A stretch of DNA of 64,000 nucleotides from Methylococcaceae bacterium UBA662 (lineage in GTDB: Bacteria > Pseudomonadota > Gammaproteobacteria > Methylococcales > Methylomonadaceae): positions 22,039 to 86,038 of the forward strand of contig DBNW01000035.1 of assembly GCA_002299425.1 (NCBI GenBank). Direction: 5' to 3'. This document shows positions 9,056 through 19,872 of the stretch, in pieces. Positions within the stretch are counted from its first letter, which is position 1. The number at the start of each line of letters is the position of its first letter. Both the position numbers and the translations under genes were made by a program. The notes below the pieces were generated by a model. The model saw only the letters and a program-made list of their open reading frames with translations, searched no databases and was not told the DNA's origin.

Positions 9056-9530
9056 CCTCGGTAATTTTTTTGGCCAGGGCGGCGATACCGTGACGGGTCA
9101 CTGTTTCGTGGGTGCCTTTCATTTCGATACTAAAACCGGCCACTCGCTGGCCGGTTTGGACATTGATAAGGTGCGACATCAAATAAGAAAACAAAAAACT
9201 GGGTTTGCTGTGTCGGTTGACCACCACCCAGTCGGCCCCTGACTGTCTAGCCAAGGCCACGGCCGCTTCGTCATAAGTGAACCAATACCCGGGCGAGCTC
9301 GCCGCCGCTTGGCTGTCGGCAATGGCCGCGATGCGGTAGCCGCCGTATTCGGCTAAGGCCTGTTCCAACATCGGTTTTAATGCGGCGGTACGTTTTATTT
9401 CCGCCGGTGTGCCCGGTAAAGCAGTCACGTCGTTCAGTTCAAATTCGCTGATGGCCAGGCGGGTTTCGGCGTTTGCGACAAGGCTTGTCGTCAGCCCAAC
9501 GGCGAAAATCAGCCATTTTAGCGTGTTCAT
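9030..9530 (-). CDS. Periplasmic DUF2380/DUF3280-like protein
   Basis: A 166-residue protein with a clear signal peptide (MNTLKWLIF start, cleavage after ANA at about 21). The mature part starts with LAISEFELND and includes GYRIAAIADSQ, GADWVVVNRHSKPSFLFSYLM and a GFSIEMKGTHE strand. The layout resembles small periplasmic proteins annotated DUF2380 or DUF3280 in methylotrophic and related proteobacteria. I assign it by pattern memory, not alignment. Function is unknown. It converges on ctaA, overlapping its last 26 bases, and is divergent from tgt. Confidence 0.65.
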   Translation of the reverse strand: MNTLKWLIFAVGLTTSLVANAETRLAISEFELNDVTALPGTPAEIKRTAALKPMLEQALAEYGGYRIAAIADSQAAASSPGYWFTYDEAAVALARQSGADWVVVNRHSKPSFLFSYLMSHLINVQTGQRVAGFSIEMKGTHETVTRHGIAALAKKITEVIADYRQP

Positions 9531-9588
9531 TTTTGCTTACCCCTTTTATGGTTTACTGCCCTTGCAGTTTATCAGCCAGGTTTTTTGA

Positions 9589-10743
<1,155 letters not shown>

Positions 10744-10785
10744 ACCAACGTTAGACAACAACCACAACTGAAGGAGTTGAATACT

Positions 10786-11382
10786 ATGCAACAAGTGATT
10801 TCAAACAGGCACGGCCTATTTTCTTGGTGTGCTGCGGCGATCGTGATCTTCCTAGCAACCTATACCCAAGCGGTCGTAAGCAATCCGGTTGCGCAAACCG
10901 CCATCACCGAAGCACAAATTAATGCCGCCCAACAAGCTTGGGGTGATGGGCTGGTAAAAATAAGCAAAATCCACAAGGACGGAGGCGATTACAAAGCGGC
11001 GGCGAGCGATTTTATCGATGAACTCTACGATTACAAAGAGGGAACCGTGTTCTTTAAGCCGACTTTAGCATTTGGCAAAAACACCTTCCGGAGTACCAAA
11101 GAAAGTGCGCTCTCCTACTTCGTTGGCGGTAACAAGCGCTTTCCTGAAGACACCGGTTTTGCACTGAAGCCGTGGGTGAAGGTGCGCTACGACAACAACG
11201 CAGCCGAGCATGGAGTTCAGATTCATGGTGATATTGCCATCACGATGGGGAATGTGTACTTCATGAACGCTAAGGGTGAGGAGGTGATGGTTGACAAAAC
11301 CTTTGTATTTCGGCGGGGTAAAGATGGCCAGTTGCGGTTGTGCGTGCACAAATCGGCACTCCCGTTTGAACCGAGCAAGTAG
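10786..11382 (+). CDS. Exported SnoaL/NTF2-like protein
   Basis: A 198-residue protein. The start at ATG 10786 is set by an AAGGAG ribosome site at 10771-10776 with nine-base spacing. An N-terminal hydrophobic segment (about 12-28) suggests export or anchoring. The mature part contains AQQAWGDGLVKI, YKEGTVFFKPTLAFGKNTFR, VGGNKRFPEDTGFALKPW and LCVHKSALPF. This pattern fits a cone-shaped SnoaL/CaMKII-association-type domain; some homologues are misannotated as phosphoribosyl-AMP cyclohydrolase, whose metal motifs are absent. Ligand unknown. It sits between tgt and yajC, which are often adjacent. Confidence 0.6.
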   Translation: MQQVISNRHGLFSWCAAAIVIFLATYTQAVVSNPVAQTAITEAQINAAQQAWGDGLVKISKIHKDGGDYKAAASDFIDELYDYKEGTVFFKPTLAFGKNTFRSTKESALSYFVGGNKRFPEDTGFALKPWVKVRYDNNAAEHGVQIHGDIAITMGNVYFMNAKGEEVMVDKTFVFRRGKDGQLRLCVHKSALPFEPSK

Positions 11383-11409
11383 CGGCAAACATAATCAAGA
11401 CCGCAGCAC

Positions 11410-11432
11410 CCGGTTAACACGGCGTTAACCGG
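11410..11432 (+). terminator. Possible weak terminator hairpin
   Basis: Perfect 9-bp arms (11410-11418 and 11424-11432) around a 5-base loop, 28 bases after the SnoaL-like gene. Only three T residues follow, so an intrinsic terminator is possible but weak; a regulatory palindrome is the alternative. Confidence 0.4.
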
Positions 11433-11501
11433 TTTCGGCGGGTTCTGCCGGAAATGTTTTCGTTGCATTAGTCCTTAACAAATTTATTGGTATTCATTGC
11501 T

Positions 11502-12200
11502 ATGGCTCTTTGGTCTGTACGACGCATCAACACGCTTGCTAGTGCTTTAAAGGTACAAAATTATCTTGAAATTGGGGTCTGTAAAGGTATGACTTTTACG
11601 GAGGTGGACATTCTTAAAAAAACCGCCGTTGACCCAAAGTTTCAATTTGATTTCTCAGATGTTGCCGATGAAAACATTTCATTTAATGAAATGACGTCAG
11701 ACCGGTTTTTTTCTACCTTGCCCCTTAAAACCAAATTCGATCTCGTGTTCATTGATGGGCTGCATACGTTCGAGCAAACTTACCGCGATTTTTGCAATAG
11801 CTTGCTTCATGCCCATGATAAGACCGTGTTTTTAATTGACGACACGGTACCTAAAGATGTTTTTTCCTCATTGAGGAATCAGGCGAAAGCAATCAAATGG
11901 CGCGGGGACGCCGGATTAAGTGGCGGTGCTTGGCACGGTGATGCATTCAAAACCGTATTCGCACTCCATGATTTCCATCTCGGCTTAAATTACAGGACGA
12001 TTGTGAGTCCGGGTGATAATCCCCAAACATTGGTTTGGCGTTCCAATACAGGGTGGAGGGATCCGCTGTTCAACTCGTTAGAACACATTTCCCGACTCAC
12101 TTATTTCGACCTCCTGGAACATAAAAATGTATTGAGGGAATGCCTTGAAGCAGAAGCCATAAACTTATGTTTGCAGGAAGTGTCCGAGGTTTCCTGCTAA
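11502..12200 (+). CDS. Class I SAM-dependent methyltransferase-like protein
   Basis: A 232-residue protein. NYLEIGVCKGMTF near residue 27 resembles the SAM-binding motif I, and FDLVFIDGLHTFEQTYRD near 85-105 is typical of the Methyltransf_24 group. TVFLIDDTVP follows as the post-motif strand. Members of this group often sit with glycan or secondary-metabolite genes, but no such context is visible here. The start is ATG 11502, preferred over an in-frame TTG at 11487. Base composition is slightly more AT-rich than the flanking tgt and secD, consistent with an inserted gene. The substrate cannot be inferred. Confidence 0.65.
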   Translation: MALWSVRRINTLASALKVQNYLEIGVCKGMTFTEVDILKKTAVDPKFQFDFSDVADENISFNEMTSDRFFSTLPLKTKFDLVFIDGLHTFEQTYRDFCNSLLHAHDKTVFLIDDTVPKDVFSSLRNQAKAIKWRGDAGLSGGAWHGDAFKTVFALHDFHLGLNYRTIVSPGDNPQTLVWRSNTGWRDPLFNSLEHISRLTYFDLLEHKNVLRECLEAEAINLCLQEVSEVSC

Positions 12201-12324
12201 TTCTGTCTATTGGGGTGGGGGTGATGAGACTGGGGCGTGCTGAGTGTTCCAACGAAAAACAAAACCTGTTATGTCTGTGGCATAATGCCGCGTTTTTATT
12301 TTGGTCTATTCACTGAGGATAATC

Positions 12325-12672
12325 ATGAATTTGTTCATTTCCGATGCGCTCGCTGCCGCCCCTGCCGCCCAACAGCCTGGCATCGAAGGCATGTTGTTCC
12401 CATTGGGCATTTTGTTGTTTTTTTACTTCCTGTTTTTGCGTCCCCAAGCCAAACGCGCCAAAGAGAAAAAAGAAATGATCGCCAATATGGCCAAAGGCGT
12501 CGAAGTGGTCACTACCGGCGGCATTTTAGGCAAAGTAGTGGATATGGACGACAACTTCTTGAAGCTTGAAGTTAGTGACAACATTTTTATTCAGGTGCAG
12601 CGGCAAGCTATCGAAACCCTGATGCCCAAAGGCACCTACAAAGCCGTTACTAAAAAAATCACCAAAGAATAA
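12325..12672 (+). CDS. yajC: Preprotein translocase subunit YajC
   Basis: Small inner-membrane partner of SecDF. 115 residues starting at ATG 12325, with GAGGAT upstream. One transmembrane segment (GMLFPLGILLFFYFLFLRP) is followed by the basic QAKRAKEKKEM stretch, GVEVVTTGGILGKV and IFIQVQRQAIETLMPKG, which are standard YajC features. First gene of yajC-secD-secF. Confidence 0.95.
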   Translation: MNLFISDALAAAPAAQQPGIEGMLFPLGILLFFYFLFLRPQAKRAKEKKEMIANMAKGVEVVTTGGILGKVVDMDDNFLKLEVSDNIFIQVQRQAIETLMPKGTYKAVTKKITKE

Positions 12673-12730
12673 CGGCTAACTATTTCGCTCCGCCGACGTC
12701 TGCGGCGGCCCAACACCCGGAACGACAACC

Positions 12731-14578
12731 ATGCAAAACAGCTACCCACTTTGGAAAAACCTAGTCATCTTGCTGATTTTTTTGCTTGGGCTGGTTTATG
12801 CCTTGCCCAATTTGTACGGTGAAGATCCTTCCGTGCAAATTTCCGCCGTTGGCGGCAGGCCGCTGACCCGCTCACAATCCGAGCAAATAGAGGCGGAAAT
12901 AAGGGCCAGCGGTGTCGAAAGCATTGCCTTCGAGTTCAAAGACGGTCGCGCTTTAGCACGCTTTTCCGATACCGATGATCAGCTCAAAGTGGCCGATTGG
13001 CTGCGGGAAAAACTCGGTGACAGCATGACCGTGGCCCTTAACCTGGCACCGACCACTCCAGCGTGGTTGCAGGCGATAGGTGCGGATGCGATGTACCTGG
13101 GCCTGGATTTGCGCGGCGGGGTGCATTTTTTGCTCGAGGTGGACATGGAGGCGGCGGTCAAGCAAACAGAAGAGCGTTATGTCGACGACATCCGGCAAGC
13201 ATTAAGGGCAGAAAAAGCCCATTACCTGACGGTCGGTAAAGAAGACGGGTTCATTAAGGTCAAACTGAAATCGGCAGAGGATAAACCTAACCTCATGCGC
13301 GTGTTGGATAAAGAGTTTCGCAACTTAAATGTCACCGAGCCGGAAGCACAAGACCAAGTGTGGTTAAAAATTTCTGAGCAGGCAATAAACGAAATCAAAA
13401 GAAATGCCGTCAGCCAAAACATTACTACGTTGCGCAACCGCGTCAACGAGCTGGGCGTAGCCGAACCGCTGATCCAACAACAAGGTGAAAACCGCATTGT
13501 CGTGCAATTGCCGGGTGTACAAGATACTGCCCGGGCCAAGGAAATACTGGGCACCACCGCCACGTTAGAATACCGCCTAGTGGATATCGAACACGACGTG
13601 CAACAAGCGGTACAGGGGCGCGTGCCGGTGGGCAGCCGCTTGTACCGTGACCGCGACGGTGCGCCCATTCTGCTGGACCGCCGTGTCATTGTTACCGGCG
13701 ACCAAATTGTCGATGCTTCCTCGGGTATGGACGAAGACGGCCGTGCTGCCGTGTTTGTTACGCTGGATGGGGGCGGTGCAACCAAGATGGGCAAAATAAC
13801 GCGGGCTAACGTGGGCCGACCGATGGCGGTGGTGTTTATTGAGTACAAATCAGAAACCCGAACCGTTAACGGTGAAAAAGTACGCCACAAAGAGAAAGTT
13901 GAAAAAGTCATTAGCGTGGCCACCATACAAGGCGTATTCAGTAAGCGTTTCCAGACCACCGGTCTGGACAGCCCGCAGGAAGCCCGTGACTTGGCCTTGT
14001 TGTTGCGCGCCGGAGCGTTAGCGGCGCCGGTCGACATCGTTGAGGAACGCACCGTCGGTCCTAGTTTGGGCCAGGACAACATCGACAAAGGCATGTTGTC
14101 TTTTTTGGTTGGTTTCGGCTTGGTTGTTTTGTTTATGCTGGTTTATTACAAGTTGTTCGGGATGCTGGCCAATTTGGCTCTAGCGGTCAATGTGATACTC
14201 ATTGTAGCCGTGCTATCCATATTGCAAGCCACTTTGACTTTGCCGGGCATTGCCGGAATTATTCTTACCGTGGGTATGTCAGTTGATGCCAACGTGTTGA
14301 TTTTTGAAAGAATTAAAGAGGAGCTTAGAAATGGAACAAGCCCGCAGGCCAGTATTTTTATCGGTTATGAAAAAGCCTGGGCCACCATTCTTGACTCCAA
14401 CATCACCACGTTGCTGGTGGCGGTGATGCTGTTTGCATTCGGTGCTGGCTCGGTGAAAGGCTTTGCAGTGACTTTAATCATCGGAATTTTTTCCTCGATG
14501 TTCACCGCCATCAACGGCTCCCGCATGTTGGTCAACTGGATATACGGCAACCGTCGTGTTGAAACCTTATCCATTTAA
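12731..14578 (+). CDS. secD: Protein translocase subunit SecD
   Basis: Membrane subunit that uses the proton gradient to complete protein export through SecYEG. 615 residues, normal for gammaproteobacteria. TM1 lies at about 9-28. A large periplasmic region follows, with DLRGGVHFLLEVD near 120 and RNRVNELGVAEPLIQQQG near 235. Five further membrane segments fill the C-terminal part, containing VGPSLGQDNIDKG, GIAGIILTVGMSVDANVLIFER and the conserved FAVTLIIGIFSSMFTAI. It follows yajC by 58 bases and precedes secF by 56. Confidence 0.97.
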   Translation: MQNSYPLWKNLVILLIFLLGLVYALPNLYGEDPSVQISAVGGRPLTRSQSEQIEAEIRASGVESIAFEFKDGRALARFSDTDDQLKVADWLREKLGDSMTVALNLAPTTPAWLQAIGADAMYLGLDLRGGVHFLLEVDMEAAVKQTEERYVDDIRQALRAEKAHYLTVGKEDGFIKVKLKSAEDKPNLMRVLDKEFRNLNVTEPEAQDQVWLKISEQAINEIKRNAVSQNITTLRNRVNELGVAEPLIQQQGENRIVVQLPGVQDTARAKEILGTTATLEYRLVDIEHDVQQAVQGRVPVGSRLYRDRDGAPILLDRRVIVTGDQIVDASSGMDEDGRAAVFVTLDGGGATKMGKITRANVGRPMAVVFIEYKSETRTVNGEKVRHKEKVEKVISVATIQGVFSKRFQTTGLDSPQEARDLALLLRAGALAAPVDIVEERTVGPSLGQDNIDKGMLSFLVGFGLVVLFMLVYYKLFGMLANLALAVNVILIVAVLSILQATLTLPGIAGIILTVGMSVDANVLIFERIKEELRNGTSPQASIFIGYEKAWATILDSNITTLLVAVMLFAFGAGSVKGFAVTLIIGIFSSMFTAINGSRMLVNWIYGNRRVETLSI

Positions 14579-14634
14579 CCAATGCGGCACCCTTAGTCTG
14601 CTTAGACTGACAGTTTGCACTTTAGGACCCTACC

Positions 14635-15561
14635 ATGGTTAACACCAACATTAATTTTCTTGGCAACCGCAACATATTTTTAGTCTTTTCCAGTATTGTC
14701 ATGGCCATTGCCATCGGCTCATTGGCCATAAAAGGGCTAAAGCTGGGCATCGACTTTACCGGTGGTACGTTGATAGAAGTCGGCTACGAACAACCTGCAG
14801 ACCTAGACACCCTGCGTAATGCCTTGGAACAAGGCGGTTTTGCCAATGCCACGGTACAGTATTTTGGCACGACCAAAGACGTGTTGATCCGAATGAAGCT
14901 TGAAGAAGGCGTAAGCAGTGCCTTGTTGAGCGAAAAAGTTATCGAAGCCATCAACAAAAACGACGCCCCTACCGCCAGCCTGCGGCGTGTGGAATTCGTC
15001 GGTCCACAAGTCGGCGAAGACTTAGCCGAGGACGGTTTCTTGGCTTTGTTGTACTCCACCGTTGCGATTCTTATCTACATTGCCTGGCGCTTTGAGTGGA
15101 AGTTTTCGCTGGGGGCGGTGATTGCTACGTTTCACGACGTCATTGTCACCCTGGGCTTGTTTTCGCTGTTAAACCTGGAATTTGACTTGTCTGTGCTCGC
15201 GGCCGTGTTGGCTTTGATCGGCTATTCACTTAACGACACCATTGTTATCTACGACCGCATCCGCGAGGGGTTTTTGCAAATTCGCAATAAATCCACCGAA
15301 GAAATCATGAATCTTTCCGTTAACGTCACCTTAAGCCGCACCGTCATGACCTCGGTCACGGTGTTGCTGGTGTTGCTGTCGTTGTTTTTTCTGGGCGGTG
15401 AAGCACTTCGCGGTTTTTCCATAGTGCTGTTGTTCGGCGTATTTTTCGGTACCTATTCGTCGATTTTTATCGCCAGTCCTGTGGCCTTGCTGCTAGGTAT
15501 CAGCCCTGCCGACATGCTGGCCTCAACCAAAGAAAGCACTGATTCAGACGGGCTACCTTAA
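14635..15561 (+). CDS. secF: Protein translocase subunit SecF
   Basis: Partner of SecD in the same membrane complex. 308 residues. GIDFTGGTLIEVGY near residue 38 opens the periplasmic domain. Later segments include IGYSLNDTIVIYDRIRE and SRTVMTSVTVLLVLLSLFFLGGEALRGF, split here over family-typical membrane helices 4-5. Third gene of the yajC-secDF operon. Confidence 0.97.
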   Translation: MVNTNINFLGNRNIFLVFSSIVMAIAIGSLAIKGLKLGIDFTGGTLIEVGYEQPADLDTLRNALEQGGFANATVQYFGTTKDVLIRMKLEEGVSSALLSEKVIEAINKNDAPTASLRRVEFVGPQVGEDLAEDGFLALLYSTVAILIYIAWRFEWKFSLGAVIATFHDVIVTLGLFSLLNLEFDLSVLAAVLALIGYSLNDTIVIYDRIREGFLQIRNKSTEEIMNLSVNVTLSRTVMTSVTVLLVLLSLFFLGGEALRGFSIVLLFGVFFGTYSSIFIASPVALLLGISPADMLASTKESTDSDGLP

Positions 15562-15581
15562 ACGGCTGCAACCTTAATGTG

Positions 15582-15611
15582 TTACCCGAATCACCGCTAA
15601 TTGGCTATAAT
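15582..15611 (+). promoter_or_regulatory. Putative sigma-70 promoter for ndk
   Basis: A perfect TATAAT at 15606-15611 lies 43 bases before the ndk start. TTACCC at 15582-15587 is a poor -35 at 18-base spacing. The -10 box is convincing; the -35 is not. Confidence 0.5.
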
Positions 15612-15654
15612 CGCCGCCCTTACACCTTAAAACAAACCTGGAGTTTTTTAGACA

Positions 15655-16086
15655 ATGGCCATCGAACGCACGTTTTCCATCATCAAGCCTGACGCAGTCG
15701 CCAAAAACAGCATCGGCGAAATCTACAGCCGCTTTGAAAAAAACGCCCTAAAAATTGTTGCCGCGAAAATGCTGCATTTGACTCAAGAGCAGGCCGAAGG
15801 CTTTTATGCTGAGCACAAAGAGCGCGGATTTTTTAACGATTTAGTCGCTTTTATGATTTCAGGCCCGGTCATGATGCAAGTGTTAGAAGGCGAGGACGCC
15901 GTCGCTAAAAACCGCGAACTGATGGGCGCAACCAACCCGAAAGACGCCGCACCCGGCACCATCCGCGCCGATTTTGCCGTTAGCATCGACGAAAATGCGG
16001 TGCACGGTTCGGATGCGCCAGAAACCGCACAACGGGAAATTGCTTTCTTTTTCTCAGACGATGAACTCTGTGCCAGAACCCGCTAA
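15655..16086 (+). CDS. ndk: Nucleoside diphosphate kinase
   Basis: Balances nucleoside triphosphate pools by phosphate transfer through a histidine intermediate. 143 residues with [12 protein letters not shown] at the start, [10 protein letters not shown] in the middle and the active-site [10 protein letters not shown] with His117. Its 3' end overlaps the start of rlmN by 26 bases. First gene of the ndk-rlmN-pilF block. Confidence 0.97.
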   Translation: MAIERTFSIIKPDAVAKNSIGEIYSRFEKNALKIVAAKMLHLTQEQAEGFYAEHKERGFFNDLVAFMISGPVMMQVLEGEDAVAKNRELMGATNPKDAAPGTIRADFAVSIDENAVHGSDAPETAQREIAFFFSDDELCARTR

Positions 16087-17170
16087 CAGAAAAACCAACC
16101 TGCTGGATTGGGACAAAAAAGGCCTGGAAGCTTTTTTTGCCGATTTGGGGGAAAAGCCGTTCCGCGCCACGCAGTTGCTGAAATGGATTTATCACGAGGG
16201 TGTCACCGATTTTGAGCAAATGAGCAACCTCAGTAAGCCGTTGCGCGGTTTCTTAGCGGAAAATTGTCAGCTTGCTGTTCCTGATGTGGTCATTGAACAA
16301 CGCGCTAGCGACGGCGTGTACAAATGGGTGCTGCAAACCCAGTGCGGCAACCGGGTGGAAACGGTGTTTATTCCCGAGGAAAGCCGCGGCACCTTGTGCG
16401 TGTCCTCGCAAATCGGTTGTGCCTTAGCCTGTACTTTTTGTTCCACCGCCCAACAAGGTTTTAATCGCAATCTGACCACGGCCGAAATCATCGGCCAAGT
16501 CTTGGTAGCGCGGGAGCGGTTAGATGAAGGCCAGCGCATTACCAACGTGGTCATGATGGGCATGGGCGAGCCGTTGCTGAATTTTGACAACGTGGTCCGC
16601 GCCCTGAATTTAATGACCGAAGACTTTGCTTTTGGCCTGTCTAAACGACGGGTGACGGTCAGCACCTCAGGCGTGGTGCCGGCTATGTACCGGCTCACCG
16701 AAGCCTGCGATGTCAGTCTGGCGGTATCTTTGCACGCCGTCACCGACGCCTTGCGCGACGAGCTGGTGCCCATCAACAAAAAATACCCCATCAAGGAACT
16801 GCTAGCGGCCTGCCGCGACAACGCCAAGCTGGCGCCTAGGCGCACCGTTACGTTTGAATACGTCATGCTCGATGGCGTAAACGATTCGGTGGCCGATGCC
16901 CAGGGGCTGGTCAAACTGTTAAAAACGGTGCCGGCAAAAATTAATTTAATACCGTTTAACCCGTTTCCTAATTCGCCCTACCGTTGTTCCAGCATGGCCA
17001 CCATCAACCGCTTTAAAGCCGTGCTGAACCAAGCCGGATTGATTACCACCCTCCGCAAAACCCGGGGCGAAGGTATTGATGCTGCCTGCGGCCAGTTAGT
17101 CGGGCAGGTGGCTGACAAAAGCCGTCGCCATCTTAAACTGAATGCAATAAAGGCCGAACATGCCGCGTAA
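16061..17170 (+). CDS. rlmN: Dual-specificity 23S rRNA/tRNA methyltransferase RlmN
   Basis: Radical-SAM enzyme that methylates A2503 of 23S rRNA and A37 of some tRNAs. Start chosen at ATG 16061 (369 residues). An earlier in-frame ATG at 15974 lies deep in ndk and would add residues foreign to the family. The radical-SAM motif CALACTFC uses Cys120, Cys124 and Cys127. [13 protein letters not shown], the [10 protein letters not shown] loop and GIDAACGQL near the C-terminus, carrying the second catalytic cysteine, are all present. The last 11 bases overlap pilF. Confidence 0.96.
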   Translation: MNSVPEPANRKTNLLDWDKKGLEAFFADLGEKPFRATQLLKWIYHEGVTDFEQMSNLSKPLRGFLAENCQLAVPDVVIEQRASDGVYKWVLQTQCGNRVETVFIPEESRGTLCVSSQIGCALACTFCSTAQQGFNRNLTTAEIIGQVLVARERLDEGQRITNVVMMGMGEPLLNFDNVVRALNLMTEDFAFGLSKRRVTVSTSGVVPAMYRLTEACDVSLAVSLHAVTDALRDELVPINKKYPIKELLAACRDNAKLAPRRTVTFEYVMLDGVNDSVADAQGLVKLLKTVPAKINLIPFNPFPNSPYRCSSMATINRFKAVLNQAGLITTLRKTRGEGIDAACGQLVGQVADKSRRHLKLNAIKAEHAA

Positions 17171-17912
17171 AACCGTGTTGCGCCTGGTTCTCTGGCTGTT
17201 TTTTAGCACCTTGGCTGTGTGCTTGCTCGGTTGTTCTGGCAATGCAAAGAAAAAAGAACTGGCTGATATTTACCTGCAACTGGGCGTCCGTTACCTGAAT
17301 CTGAACAAACTGGAATCGTCCAAAGAAAATTTGAAAAAAGCCGTCGAGCAAGAACCCGATAATGCGCAGGCACACAATGCCTTAGGTTATCTGTATGAAA
17401 GAATAGAAAGGCATCAGGAAGCCAAAGAACATTACCAGAAGTCTCTCGATTTGATGCCGGATGACATCAGCATCCAAAATAATTTTGGCCGATTTTTGTG
17501 TGAGCGCAGTGAGTTTGACCAAGGCACGGAACTGCTGAAGCAAGCCTTAGCCAACTTGCTCAATGACCGCGCCTGGATTGCCATGACCAACCTAGGCTTA
17601 TGCCAACTGGGCATGGGCAACTCACAGAAAGCAAAAACTTATTTCAAGGATGCCTTGCAGCTAAATCCCAGCTATGCCCCGGCCTTGCTGGAAATGCAAA
17701 AGTTCAGTTACCAAAGCGGCGATCATTGGGCCGCAAAGGGTTATTTGCAGCGCTATCTGGAACAGGCTTCGCACACTCCGGGTACCTTGTGGATCGCCAT
17801 ACAAACCGAACAGGCCTTAGGCAACCCCCATCTAGCGGGTGAATACCGCAAAGAATTACTGGATAAATTTCCATCTTCCCCGGAAGCCAAAAAAATCCGG
17901 GCGCAACCTTAA
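17160..17912 (+). CDS. pilF: Type IV pilus biogenesis lipoprotein PilF/PilW
   Basis: Outer-membrane pilotin-type TPR lipoprotein that helps assemble the PilQ secretin. 250 residues with a signal sequence ending in a LLGC lipobox near residue 25, followed by tandem TPR units ([41 protein letters not shown]). Gene order after rlmN is the usual gammaproteobacterial one. rodZ and ispG, which normally follow, are missing; hisS starts 11 bases downstream. No other pilus gene is in the window. Confidence 0.88.
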   Translation: MPRKTVLRLVLWLFFSTLAVCLLGCSGNAKKKELADIYLQLGVRYLNLNKLESSKENLKKAVEQEPDNAQAHNALGYLYERIERHQEAKEHYQKSLDLMPDDISIQNNFGRFLCERSEFDQGTELLKQALANLLNDRAWIAMTNLGLCQLGMGNSQKAKTYFKDALQLNPSYAPALLEMQKFSYQSGDHWAAKGYLQRYLEQASHTPGTLWIAIQTEQALGNPHLAGEYRKELLDKFPSSPEAKKIRAQP

Positions 17913-17923
17913 GCCTTCCCTTT

Positions 17924-19192
17924 ATGGCCAACACACTCCAAGCAATACGCGGTATGCACGATGTGCTGCCTTCGGAAACGCCGCTGTGGCAATACGCGGA
18001 AGGCATCGTCCGCGAGGTGCTAACGGGCTACGGCTACAGCGAAATTCGCCTGCCCATTGTGGAAAAAACCGAGCTGTTCAAACGCTCCATCGGCGAAGTC
18101 ACCGATATTGTCGAAAAAGAAATGTACACCTTTGCAGACCGTAATGGCGATTCCTTGACCTTGCGCCCGGAAGGCACCGCCGGTTGCTTGCGCGCTTGCT
18201 TGGAACACGGCTTGTTGCAAGGGCCGCAGCGGCTTTGGTATTACGGCCCGATGTACCGGCATGAGCGCCCGCAAAAAGGCCGTTACCGCCAGTTTGTGCA
18301 ATTGGGCGTGGAATGTTATGGCATGGCCGGGCCTGACAGCGATGCGGAATTGTTGTTGATGATGAACCGGCTATGGAAGCGTTTGCAGTTGTGCGATAAA
18401 GTTCGATTAGAAATCAACTCTTTGGGTACTATTGCCGAGCGCTTAGCGTACCGGAAAATTTTAGTGCGCTATCTTGAACAGCATCACAGCCAATTGGATG
18501 AAGACAGTTTAAGACGTTTGCATACCAATCCACTGAGAATCTTGGACAGCAAGCATCCGGCGATGCAGGCTGTCATTGCCGGGGCACCGGTGTTGATGGA
18601 TTATTTGGGCGAGGATTCGCGCGCTCATTTCCAGTCTGTCACCGCAATTCTGGATGAACTAGGCGTCGCTTACACAGTCAACGTGCGTTTAGTGCGCGGC
18701 TTGGATTATTACAGCAAAACGGTTTTTGAATGGGTCACTGACGGATTGGGTTCGCAAGGAACCGTTTGCGCCGGTGGCCGCTACGACAGCCTGATCGAAC
18801 AACTCGGCGGCAAGGCTGGTTTTGCCGTAGGGTTTGCTGTGGGCATGGAGCGCCTGTTGGCGTTGCTGGAAACCGTGGATGTCGCGGTTGCTAAGCCGGT
18901 CGACGTATTTATGATCCGGGTTGGCAGGTTGGCTAGCCGCGAAGGCCTGCACCTAGCCGAGCTGCTGCGTGATGCCATCCCTCAGTTGAAAGTGCAAATA
19001 GGGCCTGACGAAGGCAGCTTTAAAAGCCAATTTAAAAAAGCGGACAAAAGTGGTGCCGACTATGCGCTGGTGCTGGGTGATGAGGAAGCAGGCCGGGGCG
19101 AGGTCGGCATAAAATCTTTGCGCGTTGAGCAAGGCCAACAAACCCTAGCACGGGCGGACGCCATCGCCTTTTTGCAAAATCATTATTCGTAA
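17924..19192 (+). CDS. hisS: Histidyl-tRNA synthetase
   Basis: Charges tRNA-His. 422 residues, standard length. Class II motif 2 appears as [19 protein letters not shown]. The histidine-A loop is [15 protein letters not shown], and motif 3 is [14 protein letters not shown] near 305. The C-terminal anticodon-binding domain begins near 325. Co-directional with pilF and the yfgM-like gene, probably one operon. Confidence 0.97.
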   Translation: MANTLQAIRGMHDVLPSETPLWQYAEGIVREVLTGYGYSEIRLPIVEKTELFKRSIGEVTDIVEKEMYTFADRNGDSLTLRPEGTAGCLRACLEHGLLQGPQRLWYYGPMYRHERPQKGRYRQFVQLGVECYGMAGPDSDAELLLMMNRLWKRLQLCDKVRLEINSLGTIAERLAYRKILVRYLEQHHSQLDEDSLRRLHTNPLRILDSKHPAMQAVIAGAPVLMDYLGEDSRAHFQSVTAILDELGVAYTVNVRLVRGLDYYSKTVFEWVTDGLGSQGTVCAGGRYDSLIEQLGGKAGFAVGFAVGMERLLALLETVDVAVAKPVDVFMIRVGRLASREGLHLAELLRDAIPQLKVQIGPDEGSFKSQFKKADKSGADYALVLGDEEAGRGEVGIKSLRVEQGQQTLARADAIAFLQNHYS

Positions 19193-19226
19193 CCGTTGGC
19201 AAATTTGAACCAGTTAAGGACTGAAC

Positions 19227-19868
19227 GTGGAATTGTACGAAACCGAAGAACAACAGGTTGAAAACCTGAAAAAGTGGTGGCGGGAGAATGGTCGGATGGC
19301 TTTTATCGGGGTTGTCCTCGGTCTGGCTGCTTTTTTTGGCTGGATGTATTGGCAAAAACACCAAAAAAACCAAGCGTTGCAAGCCTCTGCTCTCTACAAC
19401 CAATTGATCAAAGCCGTTGCCGAAAATAAAAAAGACAGTGCCGCAGAATTAGCCGAGCGTATCCAAAGCCAATTTGTCGGCACCGATTACGCAGCGTTCA
19501 GCCATTTGTTTCTGGCCAAGCTAGCGGTGCAGAAAAATGATTTACCCGCCGCACGGCAATGGTTAGAACGCCAAATGGCCCATGACAATAAAGAATTGGC
19601 GCATATCGCTAGGATTCGCCTAGTCCGCTTGATGCTGCACAACAAGGAGTACGAGCAGGGCTTAAAGGTGATCAACCAAGTTGATGCCGCCGACTTAGCC
19701 GGTTTTTCTGCGGTCTACGACGAATTGACCGGCGATCTTTATGCAGCCTTAGGCCGCTTGGATTTGGCGCGAACGGCCTACCAAAATGCACTGCGCGGTG
19801 GCCAGCAGTCGCCTTGGTTGCAGATGAAAATTGACGATCTAGCCGCACCAGAAAAGGCAGGGAAATAA
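19227..19868 (+). CDS. yfgM: YfgM-family TPR-like membrane protein (ancillary SecYEG translocon/BAM neighbour)
   Basis: 213 residues from a GTG start with TAAGGA upstream. A single N-terminal membrane anchor (about 28-46, GVVLGLAAFFGWMYWQ) is followed by an all-helical TPR-like periplasmic domain. The opening ETEEQQVENLKKWW is typical of the family. In E. coli YfgM links the Sec translocon to periplasmic chaperones. Position between hisS and bamB matches the conserved order. Confidence 0.9.
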   Translation: MELYETEEQQVENLKKWWRENGRMAFIGVVLGLAAFFGWMYWQKHQKNQALQASALYNQLIKAVAENKKDSAAELAERIQSQFVGTDYAAFSHLFLAKLAVQKNDLPAARQWLERQMAHDNKELAHIARIRLVRLMLHNKEYEQGLKVINQVDAADLAGFSAVYDELTGDLYAALGRLDLARTAYQNALRGGQQSPWLQMKIDDLAAPEKAGK

Positions 19869-19872
19869 CCGG

